Assembly: GCA_964619785.1 (NCBI GenBank)
Contig: CAZUGH010000032.1
Coordinates: 1 to 19,581 of the forward strand
Length of the DNA stretch: 19,581 nucleotides
DNA from: CAZUGH01 sp964619785
GTDB taxonomy: Bacteria > Bacillota > Clostridia > Lachnospirales > Lachnospiraceae
Reading direction: 5' to 3'
Of this stretch, positions 1-6,177 are shown in pieces. The notes below the pieces were generated by a model. That model searched no databases and was not told the origin of the DNA. It saw only the letters and a program-made list of their open reading frames with translations. A program made the position numbers and the translations under genes. Each line of letters opens with the position of its first letter. Position 1 is the stretch's first letter.

Positions 1-25
1 TTCTTTGTTCTTTTATTATTTTCAC
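1..25 (-). CDS. Possible first codons of the gene after spoVAC (spoVAD expected), cut by window edge
   Basis: On the minus strand, 26 bases after the spoVAC stop, a GTG at 23-25 lies about six bases after a GGGG Shine-Dalgarno-like run and opens a frame that runs off the window (MKIIKEQR). In spoVA operons the gene after spoVAC is usually spoVAD. Eight codons are far too few to confirm identity, and another ATG at 35-37 in a different frame has no ribosome site. The call rests on position only. Confidence 0.25.
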
Positions 26-51
26 ATATTTCCCCATTATTATTTTGACAC

Positions 52-549
52 CTAGCACCATCCCAGCCACTTGCCAACCCAATAAATCATGCCAAGCACC
101 CAACTACTGAATATACCATAGAGTATAACCGGTCCCGCAATCGTGAAAATCTTGGCACCTATTCCAAATGCTTGTCCTTCTTTCTTAAACTCAATAGCAG
201 GGGCAGCTACTGAGTTGGCGAAACCCGTGATTGGCACTACCGTTCCCGCTCCCGCAAAGTCCGCCAATTTCTGATATAGGTTTAAGCCAGTAAAAAGTAT
301 TGACAGGAAAATCAATGACAATGTCGTGAACATCGCAGAGGTCTCTTTGTCCATTCCCATATTTGTATAACAATTTAGGAAAATCTGCCCGACAATACAA
401 ATCAGTCCTCCCACGAGCCATGCCTTCAACAGATTCAGAAGCCAACTCTTCTTTGGAGTGTTTTCTTTGACATATTGATTATATCGTTCGTTCCTCTTCG
501 TCTCATTCTTCTCTTTGATAAAATCTCTAACATCTGTTTTGTTGTCCAT
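52..549 (-). CDS. spoVAC: Stage V sporulation protein AC
   Basis: SpoVAC is a polytopic protein of the spore inner membrane and part of the SpoVA channel that moves Ca-dipicolinic acid into the forespore and out at germination. The product is about 165 residues: a charged, Lys/Asn/Glu-rich N-terminus followed by hydrophobic segments, with the family-typical loop GAGTVVPITGFANSVAAPA between them. Two starts are possible. The ATG at 547-549 has GGAG six bases upstream, whereas the ATG at 559-561 sits only one base from its AGGAG, so I prefer 549. It follows spoVAB in the order seen in Bacillus and Clostridia, and spoVAD probably follows it. Identification is by recognised family sequence and by gene order. 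Transcription in the forespore under sigma-G is inferred from the family. Confidence 0.92.
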   Translation of the reverse strand: MDNKTDVRDFIKEKNETKRNERYNQYVKENTPKKSWLLNLLKAWLVGGLICIVGQIFLNCYTNMGMDKETSAMFTTLSLIFLSILFTGLNLYQKLADFAGAGTVVPITGFANSVAAPAIEFKKEGQAFGIGAKIFTIAGPVILYGIFSSWVLGMIYWVGKWLGWC

Positions 550-597
550 GTTTTTCTCCATTCTCCTGTTTTTGATGATTTTAGAAACTCCCTTTTA

Positions 598-975
598 TTA
601 ACACGGATTGCTACGTGCTTCGCACTTTCGCAATCCCGTCGTGAGTTTGGCTCGCTTTGTAAATACTGGCATTACTTGCAAGGTCTCTGCGAGTGCCATT
701 GCCAGACAGCCTACATAGATGCCGGACAAAAGTCCCCAGGTAATGAGTCCGGTTGTTCCAACTGGGATAGAGAACTGGTAAACGCTCCATAGGTTTCCAA
801 GGCTTTCCCCAAGTATGATAATTCCCTCATATCGCCTCACCCAGCTAGCTGTGTTGGTACGCGCCGCCATCCGCGGCAGCAACCCTAAGGTTGTGATGAA
901 AGCGAATACACCTGCTGCTACGGTGCCGCCTGCACTCAATCCAATGAATGCCATGATGATTTGCTTAATCCACAT
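598..975 (-). CDS. spoVAB: Stage V sporulation protein AB, C-terminus apparently truncated
   Basis: SpoVAB is a small membrane protein of the SpoVA dipicolinate channel operon. The chosen start is the ATG at 973-975 (MWIKQIIMAFIG), which overlaps the end of spoVAA and has GAGAGGG about 11 bases upstream; the in-frame ATG at 1000-1002 has no better site. This gives 125 residues with three hydrophobic segments and the family-like stretch AMALAETLQVMPVFTKRAKL. From memory, family members run to about 140 residues and end with a further membrane helix. Here the protein stops after TTGLRKCEARSNPC, a non-hydrophobic tail encoded by a hairpin-forming repeat (605-636). I infer that the repeat has replaced the last helix. 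Whether the product still works is unknown, and an assembly artefact is possible in a draft with repeat-flanked gaps. Confidence 0.85.
   Translation of the reverse strand: MWIKQIIMAFIGLSAGGTVAAGVFAFITTLGLLPRMAARTNTASWVRRYEGIIILGESLGNLWSVYQFSIPVGTTGLITWGLLSGIYVGCLAMALAETLQVMPVFTKRAKLTTGLRKCEARSNPC
605..636. repeat. Hairpin-forming short repeat inside the 3' end of spoVAB
   Basis: A nested inverted repeat: outer arms GGATTGC (605-611) and GCAATCC (630-636) pair perfectly, and an inner GTGC-TTC-GCAC stem-loop lies at 615-625. The left arm carries the word ATTGCTACG, which also occurs at 4238-4246 on the edge of gap 1, where GCAAT resumes on the far side. This suggests a dispersed family of small palindromic elements. 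It encodes the odd last ten residues of SpoVAB. That it is mobile is inference. Confidence 0.5.
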
Positions 976-1591
976 CGTGCGTCTTACCCTCTCGAGATGC
1001 ATTTTTTAATACGGCGCGATTCATATCCTCCTCATAAGTACGCATTTCTACCTGGAGTGGGGTCGGATCCAGCGAAGATTTTTTGCGATGAAAATGATTA
1101 TAAAAGGTCATGATGCCAATCGGTAATCCAATGCAATAAAAAAGTTCCATAACAGAAGCGCCTTCTTTTGATTTTCCCATCAGTGATTTATATATCTGAT
1201 CAAACATTGCGTCAATACTAACATCCTCGTTAAATGTCATAATGGTAAATGCTGCGCCTATAAACATGACCAAAGATACAAGAACCACCTTGCCGTACTC
1301 CAAAGCCTTGGGGGGACGGTGATTATCCATGTATTCCACGATGAACTCCTGCTCTCCCAAATTTTCAATTTGTATATCTGGATATTCCTGATGAATAATC
1401 TCATATACCTTGGTTATCGCAAACGTAAGTATTGATTCTGATTTATCTGTCATTGTATAGAAAACCTTGCTCTCAAGTTTCTTGCTAATATCTTGATTCG
1501 AGCAATAAAATGTACCGATATCCTTCAATGTAATTTCTTTTTGATAGACCGGAACATTCTGGTCAATTTTCACATAAACGATGTCTCCCAT
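965..1591 (-). CDS. spoVAA: Stage V sporulation protein AA
   Basis: SpoVAA is the first protein of the SpoVA dipicolinate channel operon. It has a soluble N-terminal domain followed by membrane helices. The 208-residue product matches this: residues 1 to about 95 are soluble (start MGDIVYVKIDQNVPVYQKEI, including ENLGEQEFIVEYMD), then hydrophobic segments near 103-120 and 148-165, and a charged C-terminus. The ATG at 1589-1591 has AGGGGG five to six bases upstream. Its stop overlaps the start region of spoVAB, so the two are probably translationally coupled. A hairpin and a candidate forespore promoter lie just upstream, and the terminator of map separates it from the spoIIA-map region. The length fits the family. 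Confidence 0.93.
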   Translation of the reverse strand: MGDIVYVKIDQNVPVYQKEITLKDIGTFYCSNQDISKKLESKVFYTMTDKSESILTFAITKVYEIIHQEYPDIQIENLGEQEFIVEYMDNHRPPKALEYGKVVLVSLVMFIGAAFTIMTFNEDVSIDAMFDQIYKSLMGKSKEGASVMELFYCIGLPIGIMTFYNHFHRKKSSLDPTPLQVEMRTYEEDMNRAVLKNASREGKTHDVD

Positions 1592-1619
1592 AATTACCCC
1601 CTGTCTGAACGATTTTTAC

Positions 1620-1647
1620 AATCGAGTAGGTTGTCTCCTACTCGATT
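1620..1647. repeat. Perfect 11-bp inverted repeat upstream of spoVAA
   Basis: AATCGAGTAGG (1620-1630) and CCTACTCGATT (1637-1647) are exact inverse complements around a 6-base loop. No T-run follows on either strand, so it is not an ordinary terminator. It covers the -10 element and the whole spacer of the candidate spoVAA promoter. It could be an operator for a dimeric regulator (SpoVT-like, speculative) or a 5' leader hairpin. Confidence 0.6.
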
Positions 1648-1653
1648 CATGCA
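1624..1653 (-). promoter_or_regulatory. Candidate sigma-G/sigma-F-type promoter for spoVA
   Basis: On the minus strand TGCATG (1648-1653) is followed by a 17-base spacer and CCTACTC (1624-1630). The first resembles the sigma-G -35 pattern TGMATR and the second is a partial match (5 of 7) to the CATACTA-type -10. The site lies about 30 bases before the spoVAA start and after the map terminator, where a forespore promoter is expected. The -10 match is imperfect, so this is tentative. Confidence 0.35.
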
Positions 1654-1693
1654 ATTTGGGCAAGCACGATGACTGCGTGACGGCTTATTGCAC

Positions 1694-1728
1694 AAAAAAA
1701 GAAGTACTCACAATAATAGTAGTACTTC
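1694..1728 (-). terminator. Rho-independent terminator after map
   Basis: Read on the minus strand, GAAGTACT (1721-1728) pairs with AGTACTTC (1701-1708) and is followed at once by seven T (1694-1700). It lies about 24 bases after the map stop codon and separates map from the spoVA operon. Confidence 0.85.
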
Positions 1729-1751
1729 CCTTTTCAATCTCTTTTTATGCA

Positions 1752-2633
1752 TTAATAACTCAAAATTTCAGCTCCTGTTTCGGTAACCAAAATTGTATAT
1801 TCCCATTGTGCTGAAGGTAGTCCGTCTGCTGTTCGAATTGTCCAGCCATCTTTCCTATCTTCGCGAATCTTCGCCTTGCCCATGTTGATCATCGGCTCAA
1901 TCGTAAATGTCATCCCTGGAACTAAAAGCATACCCGTTCCACGTTCTCCAATGTGTGCCACCCATGGTTCCTCATGAATATCTAGTCCAACACCATGTCC
2001 GCCGATTTCGCGAACCACAGTAAATCCATTTTCCCTGGCGTGTGTATTGATTATTTCTCCCACATCTCCTAGATAGGAAAATGGTTTCACGCTCTCGAGT
2101 GCCATGTCCAGACACTCTTTCGTCACGCGAACTAATTTCTTCTTTTCTTCGCTGACCTCACCAATCTCATACATACGAGATGCGTCTCCGTAATAGCCAT
2201 CTACTATGGTTGTGCAGTCAATATTGACAATGTCGCCTTCTTTTAAAATCGTAGTTTTGCTTGGTATTCCATGGCAGATTACTTCATTTGGGGAAATGCA
2301 TACACTTTTGGGATATCCCTCATAACCAAGACATGCTGGTATCCAACCATTCTGTCTTGTGAATTCTTCAATCTTCTGGTCGAGTTCTTCTGTGTCTACT
2401 CCAACTTTCACAAACTGGCTTACATAATCAAGCACTTGCTTGTTGGCCTCACCAGCACGTCGAATCCCTTCAATCTGCTCAATTGTTCGAATCATCTCTG
2501 GTTCCGGTACAATGGCACCTGCCAACTCATATTCACGAATCTTCTCATCAAGAGCCATGTGACATGATTTGTATTTCTTGCCACTGCCACACCAACATTT
2601 ATCATTTCTTCCTAATCTCACTGTATTCACCAT
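1752..2633 (-). CDS. map: Type I methionine aminopeptidase with N-terminal SEC-C zinc motif
   Basis: A cytosolic metallo-exopeptidase that removes the initiator Met from nascent proteins. Residues about 5-30 hold a SEC-C type metal motif (CWCGSGKKYKSCH) seen in a subclass of bacterial MAPs and probably involved in ribosome or metal binding. The pita-bread catalytic domain follows, with the usual metal ligands in order: an ICHGIP histidine, two Asp in NIDCTTIVDGYYGDASR, His in GHGVGLDIHEEP, Glu in TFTIEPM and Glu in QWEYTILVTE. The frame opens at a TTG (2649-2651), but this coincides with the predicted transcription start of a good sigma-A promoter, so I place the start at the ATG 2631-2633 (MVNTVRLGRNDK, 293 residues). 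It has its own promoter and terminator, although it is lodged between sigF and spoVAA. Confidence 0.95.
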   Translation of the reverse strand: MVNTVRLGRNDKCWCGSGKKYKSCHMALDEKIREYELAGAIVPEPEMIRTIEQIEGIRRAGEANKQVLDYVSQFVKVGVDTEELDQKIEEFTRQNGWIPACLGYEGYPKSVCISPNEVICHGIPSKTTILKEGDIVNIDCTTIVDGYYGDASRMYEIGEVSEEKKKLVRVTKECLDMALESVKPFSYLGDVGEIINTHARENGFTVVREIGGHGVGLDIHEEPWVAHIGERGTGMLLVPGMTFTIEPMINMGKAKIREDRKDGWTIRTADGLPSAQWEYTILVTETGAEILSY

Positions 2634-2656
2634 TCTTTCGCATTTACTCAATAACT

Positions 2657-2685
2657 ATCATACTTGTGAAATCAGAAAAAGTCAA
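2657..2685 (-). promoter_or_regulatory. Sigma-A promoter of map
   Basis: TTGACT (2680-2685), a 17-base spacer and TATGAT (2657-2662) on the minus strand form a near-consensus housekeeping promoter in the short space after sigF. The expected transcription start is near 2650, which rules out the TTG at 2649-2651 as the map start. Confidence 0.8.
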
Positions 2686-2695
2686 GGCAACCTGC

Positions 2696-3406
2696 CTATC
2701 CTAGCTGTTGCCGCATCCTTAATAATACTTTTTTCTCAAGACGTGAGACTTGCACCTGCGAAATCCCCATCTCGCTTGCGATTTCCCTCTGTGTCTTGTC
2801 TTGATAATATCTTCGATAGATAAGTCCCTGTTCGGATGGGTCGAGTGATGCCATCGCCTTCTCAAGTGCCATATGATTCACCAAACTCGTAGTTGGGTCC
2901 TCCTGTTCGAGGCGGTCCATCAACAGAATCGGGCTTCCATCTCCCTGATAAATCGTTCGGCTCAGAGATTCCACTTCGCTTGATGCTTCTAATGCCACCG
3001 CGATCTCTTCTGGCGATAGATTCATTTCCGCCGCAATCTGATGTATTGTTGGTTCACGGCCATACTGTTTTGTGAGAATTTCTGCTGTCTGTTTTACCTT
3101 ACGGGCGGTATCTTTCAGCGACCTGCTCACCTTAATCATGCCATCATCACGCAAAAATCGCTTCACTTCACCTGCTATCATCGGCACTGCATATGTTGAA
3201 AATTTCACCTGGAAGCTCATGTCAAAATTATCGATTGCTTTCATGAGGCCAATGGCTCCAATCTGGCACAAATCTTCTCTCTCATATCCCCTTCCCACAA
3301 ATCGCTTCACAACACTGTAAACGAGTCCCATGTTCTCATGTATCAGACGTTCTCTGGCCAATTTATCCCCGGATCGTGCAAGTCCAATCAACTCCATGGT
3401 CTCCAT
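2696..3406 (-). CDS. sigF: RNA polymerase sporulation sigma factor SigF (SpoIIAC)
   Basis: Sigma-F is the first forespore-specific sigma factor. It is held inactive by SpoIIAB until SpoIIAA is dephosphorylated after asymmetric division. The 236-residue product has a sigma-70 region 2 (EDLCQIGAIGLMKAIDNFD, then KFSTYAVPMIAGEVKRFLRD), region 3 (RSLKDTARKVKQTAEIL to about residue 150), and a region 4 helix-turn-helix (QREIASEMGISQVQVSRLEK) near the C-terminus. No region 1.1 is present, as expected for this family. The ATG at 3404-3406 has AGGAAGGA about seven bases upstream. The start lies 13 bases after the spoIIAB stop, giving the standard order spoIIAA-spoIIAB-sigF. Sigma-G and sigma-B are relatives, but the gene context settles the call. 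Confidence 0.96.
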   Translation of the reverse strand: METMELIGLARSGDKLARERLIHENMGLVYSVVKRFVGRGYEREDLCQIGAIGLMKAIDNFDMSFQVKFSTYAVPMIAGEVKRFLRDDGMIKVSRSLKDTARKVKQTAEILTKQYGREPTIHQIAAEMNLSPEEIAVALEASSEVESLSRTIYQGDGSPILLMDRLEQEDPTTSLVNHMALEKAMASLDPSEQGLIYRRYYQDKTQREIASEMGISQVQVSRLEKKVLLRMRQQLG

Positions 3407-3419
3407 TGTATGTTCCTTC

Positions 3420-3857
3420 CTACAAATTCACCGCACTATATATTTTCTTCTTCATTGAGACAGTTGTTCCTTGTCCCGGTTCACTCGTCACATCCAAATC
3501 ATCCATAAATGCTTCCATAAATGCAAAGCCCATACCTGACCGTTCCAGCTCAGGTCTGGTCGTATACAAAGGTTCCATCGCCTTCTCCACATTGTCAATG
3601 CCAACACCCTGATCGATAATCTCCATGGAAAATACATTGTCTTTTATCTGGCAATGAAGTTCAATCTTGCCTTCTCCATTATCATATCCATGAATGATTG
3701 CATTGGTTACTGCCTCTGATACGGCAGTTTTTACATCCGCTAATTCCTCCAATGTAGGGTCTAGTCTGGTAATGAACGCTGTCACAACCATCCTCGCAAA
3801 GCTTTCGTTCTCTGAACAACTGTCAAATATCACTGTCACTTCCCTGGTATTACTCAT
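3420..3857 (-). CDS. spoIIAB: Anti-sigma-F factor and protein kinase SpoIIAB
   Basis: SpoIIAB binds sigma-F and phosphorylates the anti-anti-sigma factor SpoIIAA, using a GHKL-type ATP-binding fold. The 145-residue product shows the N box (EAVTNAIIHGYDN), the G1 box (IIDQGVGIDN) and the G2 box (ERSGMGFAFMEAFMD), in order and at family spacing. I place the start at ATG 3855-3857 (MSNTREVTVIFDS), with GAGG about eight bases upstream. A GTG two codons earlier (3861-3863) sits too close to the same site. It lies 10 bases after the spoIIAA stop and 13 bases before sigF, so it is in the same transcript. Confidence 0.96.
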   Translation of the reverse strand: MSNTREVTVIFDSCSENESFARMVVTAFITRLDPTLEELADVKTAVSEAVTNAIIHGYDNGEGKIELHCQIKDNVFSMEIIDQGVGIDNVEKAMEPLYTTRPELERSGMGFAFMEAFMDDLDVTSEPGQGTTVSMKKKIYSAVNL

Positions 3858-3867
3858 CCTCACTACC

Positions 3868-4212
3868 TCATTTCTGAATATTGGCTATCGCTGCCTCCAC
3901 GTCTTTATATTTAGGAACTAGGGTATAAAGCCCTGACATTGAGAAAATCCGTTCCACTTCCGGATTCACTCCCGATACTGTCAGCTTGCCCCCAAAGAAT
4001 TTGAGTTTCTTGTATCGCCCCATAATCATTCCGATTCCGGAACTGTCCATAAAGTTCACCCCATGAAAATCCATCACCAGATGTCGCACACCACCCTGGT
4101 CAATCAACAAATCCACTTGTTGTCGAATCTGGCGTGCCAAGTGGTGATCCACTTCCTTACGCACATATACAATTAATACTCCTGCCACTTGCTCAATATA
4201 GAAATCTCTCAT
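3868..4212 (-). CDS. spoIIAA: Anti-sigma-F factor antagonist SpoIIAA
   Basis: A STAS-domain protein that releases sigma-F by binding SpoIIAB when unphosphorylated. It has 114 residues with the STAS signature HLVMDFHGVNFMDSSGIGMI; Ser58 in MDSSGIG lines up with the serine phosphorylated in Bacillus SpoIIAA. The ATG at 4210-4212 has the strong ribosome site AAGAGGTGA five to six bases upstream. The reading frame stays open through the N gap upstream, but that extension is an artefact of undetermined bases. Only 35 bases upstream are known before gap 1, so the expected sigma-H promoter of the operon cannot be seen. Confidence 0.96.
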   Translation of the reverse strand: MRDFYIEQVAGVLIVYVRKEVDHHLARQIRQQVDLLIDQGGVRHLVMDFHGVNFMDSSGIGMIMGRYKKLKFFGGKLTVSGVNPEVERIFSMSGLYTLVPKYKDVEAAIANIQK

Positions 4213-4247
4213 TTTGTCACCTCTTTCCTGGTTTGATATTGCTACGC

Positions 4248-4347
4248 NNNNNNNNNNNNNNNNNNNNNNNNNNNNNNNNNNNNNNNNNNNNNNNNNNNNN
4301 NNNNNNNNNNNNNNNNNNNNNNNNNNNNNNNNNNNNNNNNNNNNNNN
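4248..4347. other. Assembly gap 1 (100 N)
   Basis: Exactly 100 undetermined bases, the usual placeholder for a gap of unknown size. The left edge reads ATTGCTACGC and the right edge resumes with GCAAT, matching the arms of the hairpin repeat at 605-636. The gap was probably caused by that repeat. It hides the upstream region of the spoIIA operon. Confidence 0.95.
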
Positions 4348-4355
4348 GCAATACG

Positions 4356-4407
4356 ACCCCGATTCGGACTTTCGTGACGTTTTCACGTCACTTCGTCCTC
4401 ATTGGGG
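4356..4407. repeat. Long imperfect hairpin at right edge of gap 1
   Basis: A nested inverted repeat centred on GTGACGT-TTTC-ACGTCAC (7-bp perfect stem, 4-base loop), flanked by GGAC/GTCC and then CCCC/GGGG arms with a few mismatches. It is richer in GC than its surroundings and directly borders the gap, so it may be the end of a larger repeated element. Confidence 0.5.
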
Positions 4408-4410
4408 GGC

Positions 4411-4471
4411 GCATCATAATATATCTTCCTGCTTTCATGCGAGCATGACGCAGGAAGATACATCATGATGC
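4411..4471. repeat. 61-bp near-palindrome
   Basis: Outer arms GCATCAT (4411-4417) and ATGATGC (4465-4471) enclose TATCTTCCTGC and GCAGGAAGATA, which enclose TTCATGC and AGCATGA. The segment could fold into one long, nearly continuous hairpin. It lies between the terminator of the TPR gene and the spoIIA upstream region, and no T-run follows on either strand. Confidence 0.6.
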
Positions 4472-4478
4472 TGTAATC

Positions 4479-4518
4479 AAAAAAAGAGAAACCTGCAGAA
4501 TTCTTCTACAGGTTTCTC
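4479..4518 (-). terminator. Rho-independent terminator after the zinc-ribbon/TPR gene
   Basis: On the minus strand GAGAAACCTG (4509-4518) pairs with CAGGTTTCTC (4486-4495) and is followed by seven T (4479-4485). It starts about 22 bases after the stop codon of the TPR gene and ends the 47-residue/TPR transcript. Confidence 0.88.
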
Positions 4519-4539
4519 AAATAATTATCTTCTTTTGTA

Positions 4540-5883
4540 TTACTCCATTGGCGCTGTTGTTGGTCTAGGAGTAGCTGTCACTTTTGGTGTAGCAGTTGCT
4601 TTATTCTTACTGCTTCCCATCACTGACTTTAATTGATTCAATCGACTCTTTGCCTCGGATGCACGAGATGAGTTCTTGTCAATCTCAACTACCTTGTCAT
4701 AGTATTCCTTAGCTTTGTCGTAATCTTTCTTCTGATGATACACGCGTCCCATAAAGTACAGGGCATCTAGATTCTCTGGCTCTATTGCCAATGCGTTGGT
4801 TAAATCTTCGATTGCAGCATCATATTTACCACTATTATATTTGTCTCGTCCACTGAGGAACAACTTGTTGGCGTCCTTGCTTGTAAGCGGCTTGCCATCT
4901 TCCCCCGTCGTCTTAGCTGGTGAGGCTGTCGGTGTAGCTGTCGTTCCATTGGCCTGATTCTTCAGTTCTTCCACTTGTGTCTTAAGCGTCTCATTTTCCT
5001 TCTTGGCGCTGTTAAGCTCCGTATTCTTCACCGTGAGCTGATCCTTAACCTCTGCTAGTTCTGTGCTTGAGCCATTTGTGGTCTTTTGCAATGTTGGACG
5101 AATCAAGAAAATAGATACTAAGATTCCAATAACCAATCCTATCACAACATTCATATATGGAATCCACGACTTCTTCTCTTCACGATAACTGCCAACAGGT
5201 GTGACATTGGCGAGTGGATCCTTGTTACTTCTCGTAACCGGCTGTCTATTGTCCACAGGTGGACGCTGCAGATGTGAGCACACTTCCCTCATATATCGCA
5301 AAGTAATCGTGTTACTGCTATCAATCCGCTTAGCCATCTTCAGATACTTGTAAGCCTTCTGATAGTCATCCATCTGCATGTATAGCAAACCTAAGAGTTG
5401 TAGTGCTCGAATAAACTTAGGGTTGAGCATGACAACCTTCTTCAATTGTATAATGGCCAAATCTTCATTCCTTGACTTGGCTGCTGTTAGGGCTGCGTTG
5501 TACTTCTTAATTGTCTGATTCACATTTTCCAATCCAGCAGGATTGGCCTGAATGGTATCGATATATGCATCTGCTGCATTATCCTGTGGTTGTAGATACT
5601 TACTGAGTACCCACTCACTCAAGGCTGCTACTGTCTCGCCCATCTCACAATATACTAGTCCCAAGAGATTCCGGGCATCCGTATTCTTCTTATTAAACTG
5701 GAGACTCTTCTTTAAACTCTCGGCTGCGCCGGACAAATCGCGAACCTTTGCCTTCTCCAGACCTATATTGTAATACGTATTCGACAACCGATATACGTGC
5801 TTAATCATGGCCAAATCCTGTCCGCAATGGTGACAACGTTCAACATTCTGTTCCAACTTCGCATCACATCTTGGACATCTCAT
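4540..5883 (-). CDS. Membrane-anchored zinc-ribbon and TPR protein of unknown function
   Basis: A 447-residue protein with a clear modular layout. It has an N-terminal zinc ribbon (CPRC and CHHC pairs at residues 3-20), TPR-like helical repeats at about 30-195, and one transmembrane helix at about 241-262. A coiled coil follows at about 272-312, then a Thr/Pro/Ala-rich linker, at least two TPR units at about 338-419 (GKYDAAIEDLTNALAIEPEN is typical), and a TATP-rich tail. Topology is probably zinc ribbon and first TPR block in the cytoplasm, with coiled coil and second TPR block outside. The frame opens earlier, but ATG 5881-5883 follows GGAGG by eight bases and starts right at the zinc ribbon, so I chose it. 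It lies 23 bases after a 47-residue gene in the same operon. A scaffold or assembly role is likely from domains only. Confidence 0.85.
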   Translation of the reverse strand: MRCPRCDAKLEQNVERCHHCGQDLAMIKHVYRLSNTYYNIGLEKAKVRDLSGAAESLKKSLQFNKKNTDARNLLGLVYCEMGETVAALSEWVLSKYLQPQDNAADAYIDTIQANPAGLENVNQTIKKYNAALTAAKSRNEDLAIIQLKKVVMLNPKFIRALQLLGLLYMQMDDYQKAYKYLKMAKRIDSSNTITLRYMREVCSHLQRPPVDNRQPVTRSNKDPLANVTPVGSYREEKKSWIPYMNVVIGLVIGILVSIFLIRPTLQKTTNGSSTELAEVKDQLTVKNTELNSAKKENETLKTQVEELKNQANGTTATPTASPAKTTGEDGKPLTSKDANKLFLSGRDKYNSGKYDAAIEDLTNALAIEPENLDALYFMGRVYHQKKDYDKAKEYYDKVVEIDKNSSRASEAKSRLNQLKSVMGSSKNKATATPKVTATPRPTTAPME

Positions 5884-5906
5884 ATTCCTTACCTCCATCA
5901 AGTGTA

Positions 5907-6050
5907 TTAAATATTCCCTTTCGTTTCCTGAATCAATTCCTTTACAATGTCTGTAACATCCGTTAAGTTGTTATGATATACAGCATCTTCCACTTGTTCT
6001 ACATCGAGGCTTGGTTGAAACTTCTCTAATTCTTCTTCAAAATCTAGCAT
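5907..6050 (-). CDS. Small acidic protein of unknown function (47 aa)
   Basis: A 47-codon reading frame starting with ATG at 6048-6050, preceded by a strong GGAGG seven bases upstream and by a sigma-A-like promoter (6096-6124). The product begins MLDFEEELEKF, is strongly acidic in its first half, has no membrane segment, and looks mostly helical with a hydrophobic face in the second half (DVTDIVKELIQE). It ends 23 bases before the zinc-ribbon/TPR gene and shares its transcript. I do not recognise a family. The good ribosome site, promoter and tight spacing argue that it is real. Confidence 0.72.
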   Translation of the reverse strand: MLDFEEELEKFQPSLDVEQVEDAVYHNNLTDVTDIVKELIQETKGNI

Positions 6051-6095
6051 TCTTAACCTCCATTCTCATTCTGTCAGTCACAAAACTACACTTTA

Positions 6096-6124
6096 ACTAT
6101 AACTAGTTTTGGGAGAAAATGCAA
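6096..6124 (-). promoter_or_regulatory. Sigma-A-type promoter of the 47-aa/TPR operon
   Basis: On the minus strand TTGCAT (6119-6124), a 17-base spacer and TATAGT (6096-6101) give a plausible housekeeping promoter, with transcription expected to start near 6089, about 40 bases before the small gene. Confidence 0.6.
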
Positions 6125-6172
6125 GCCTAAAACATCGCAATTTGCGACTTTTTTCCCTACATGTTCTCCCAA
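6109..6172. repeat. Structured region after valS (possible weak terminator)
   Basis: Outer arms TTGGGAGAA (6109-6117) and TTCTCCCAA (6164-6172) enclose an inner TCGCAA/TTGCGA inverted repeat (6135-6147). On the minus strand, leaving valS, the inner hairpin is followed only by TGTTTT, so termination would be weak. On the plus strand six T follow, but no plus-strand gene precedes it. It overlaps the -35 box of the next promoter. Confidence 0.35.
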
Positions 6173-6177
6173 CTAAA

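Noticed and set aside
475..792. Plus-strand frame of about 105 codons opposite spoVAC/spoVAB
   Set aside because: Antisense shadow of two recognised genes, with no ribosome site.
4213..4386. N-terminal extension of spoIIAA through gap 1
   Set aside because: Passes through undetermined bases; ATG 4210-4212 has a strong ribosome site and the standard STAS N-terminus.
4411..4471. Sigma-H promoter for spoIIA in the palindrome region (AGGAAGAT)
   Set aside because: Only a partial -35 resemblance and no matching GAAT -10 at the right distance; the true promoter is probably in the gap.
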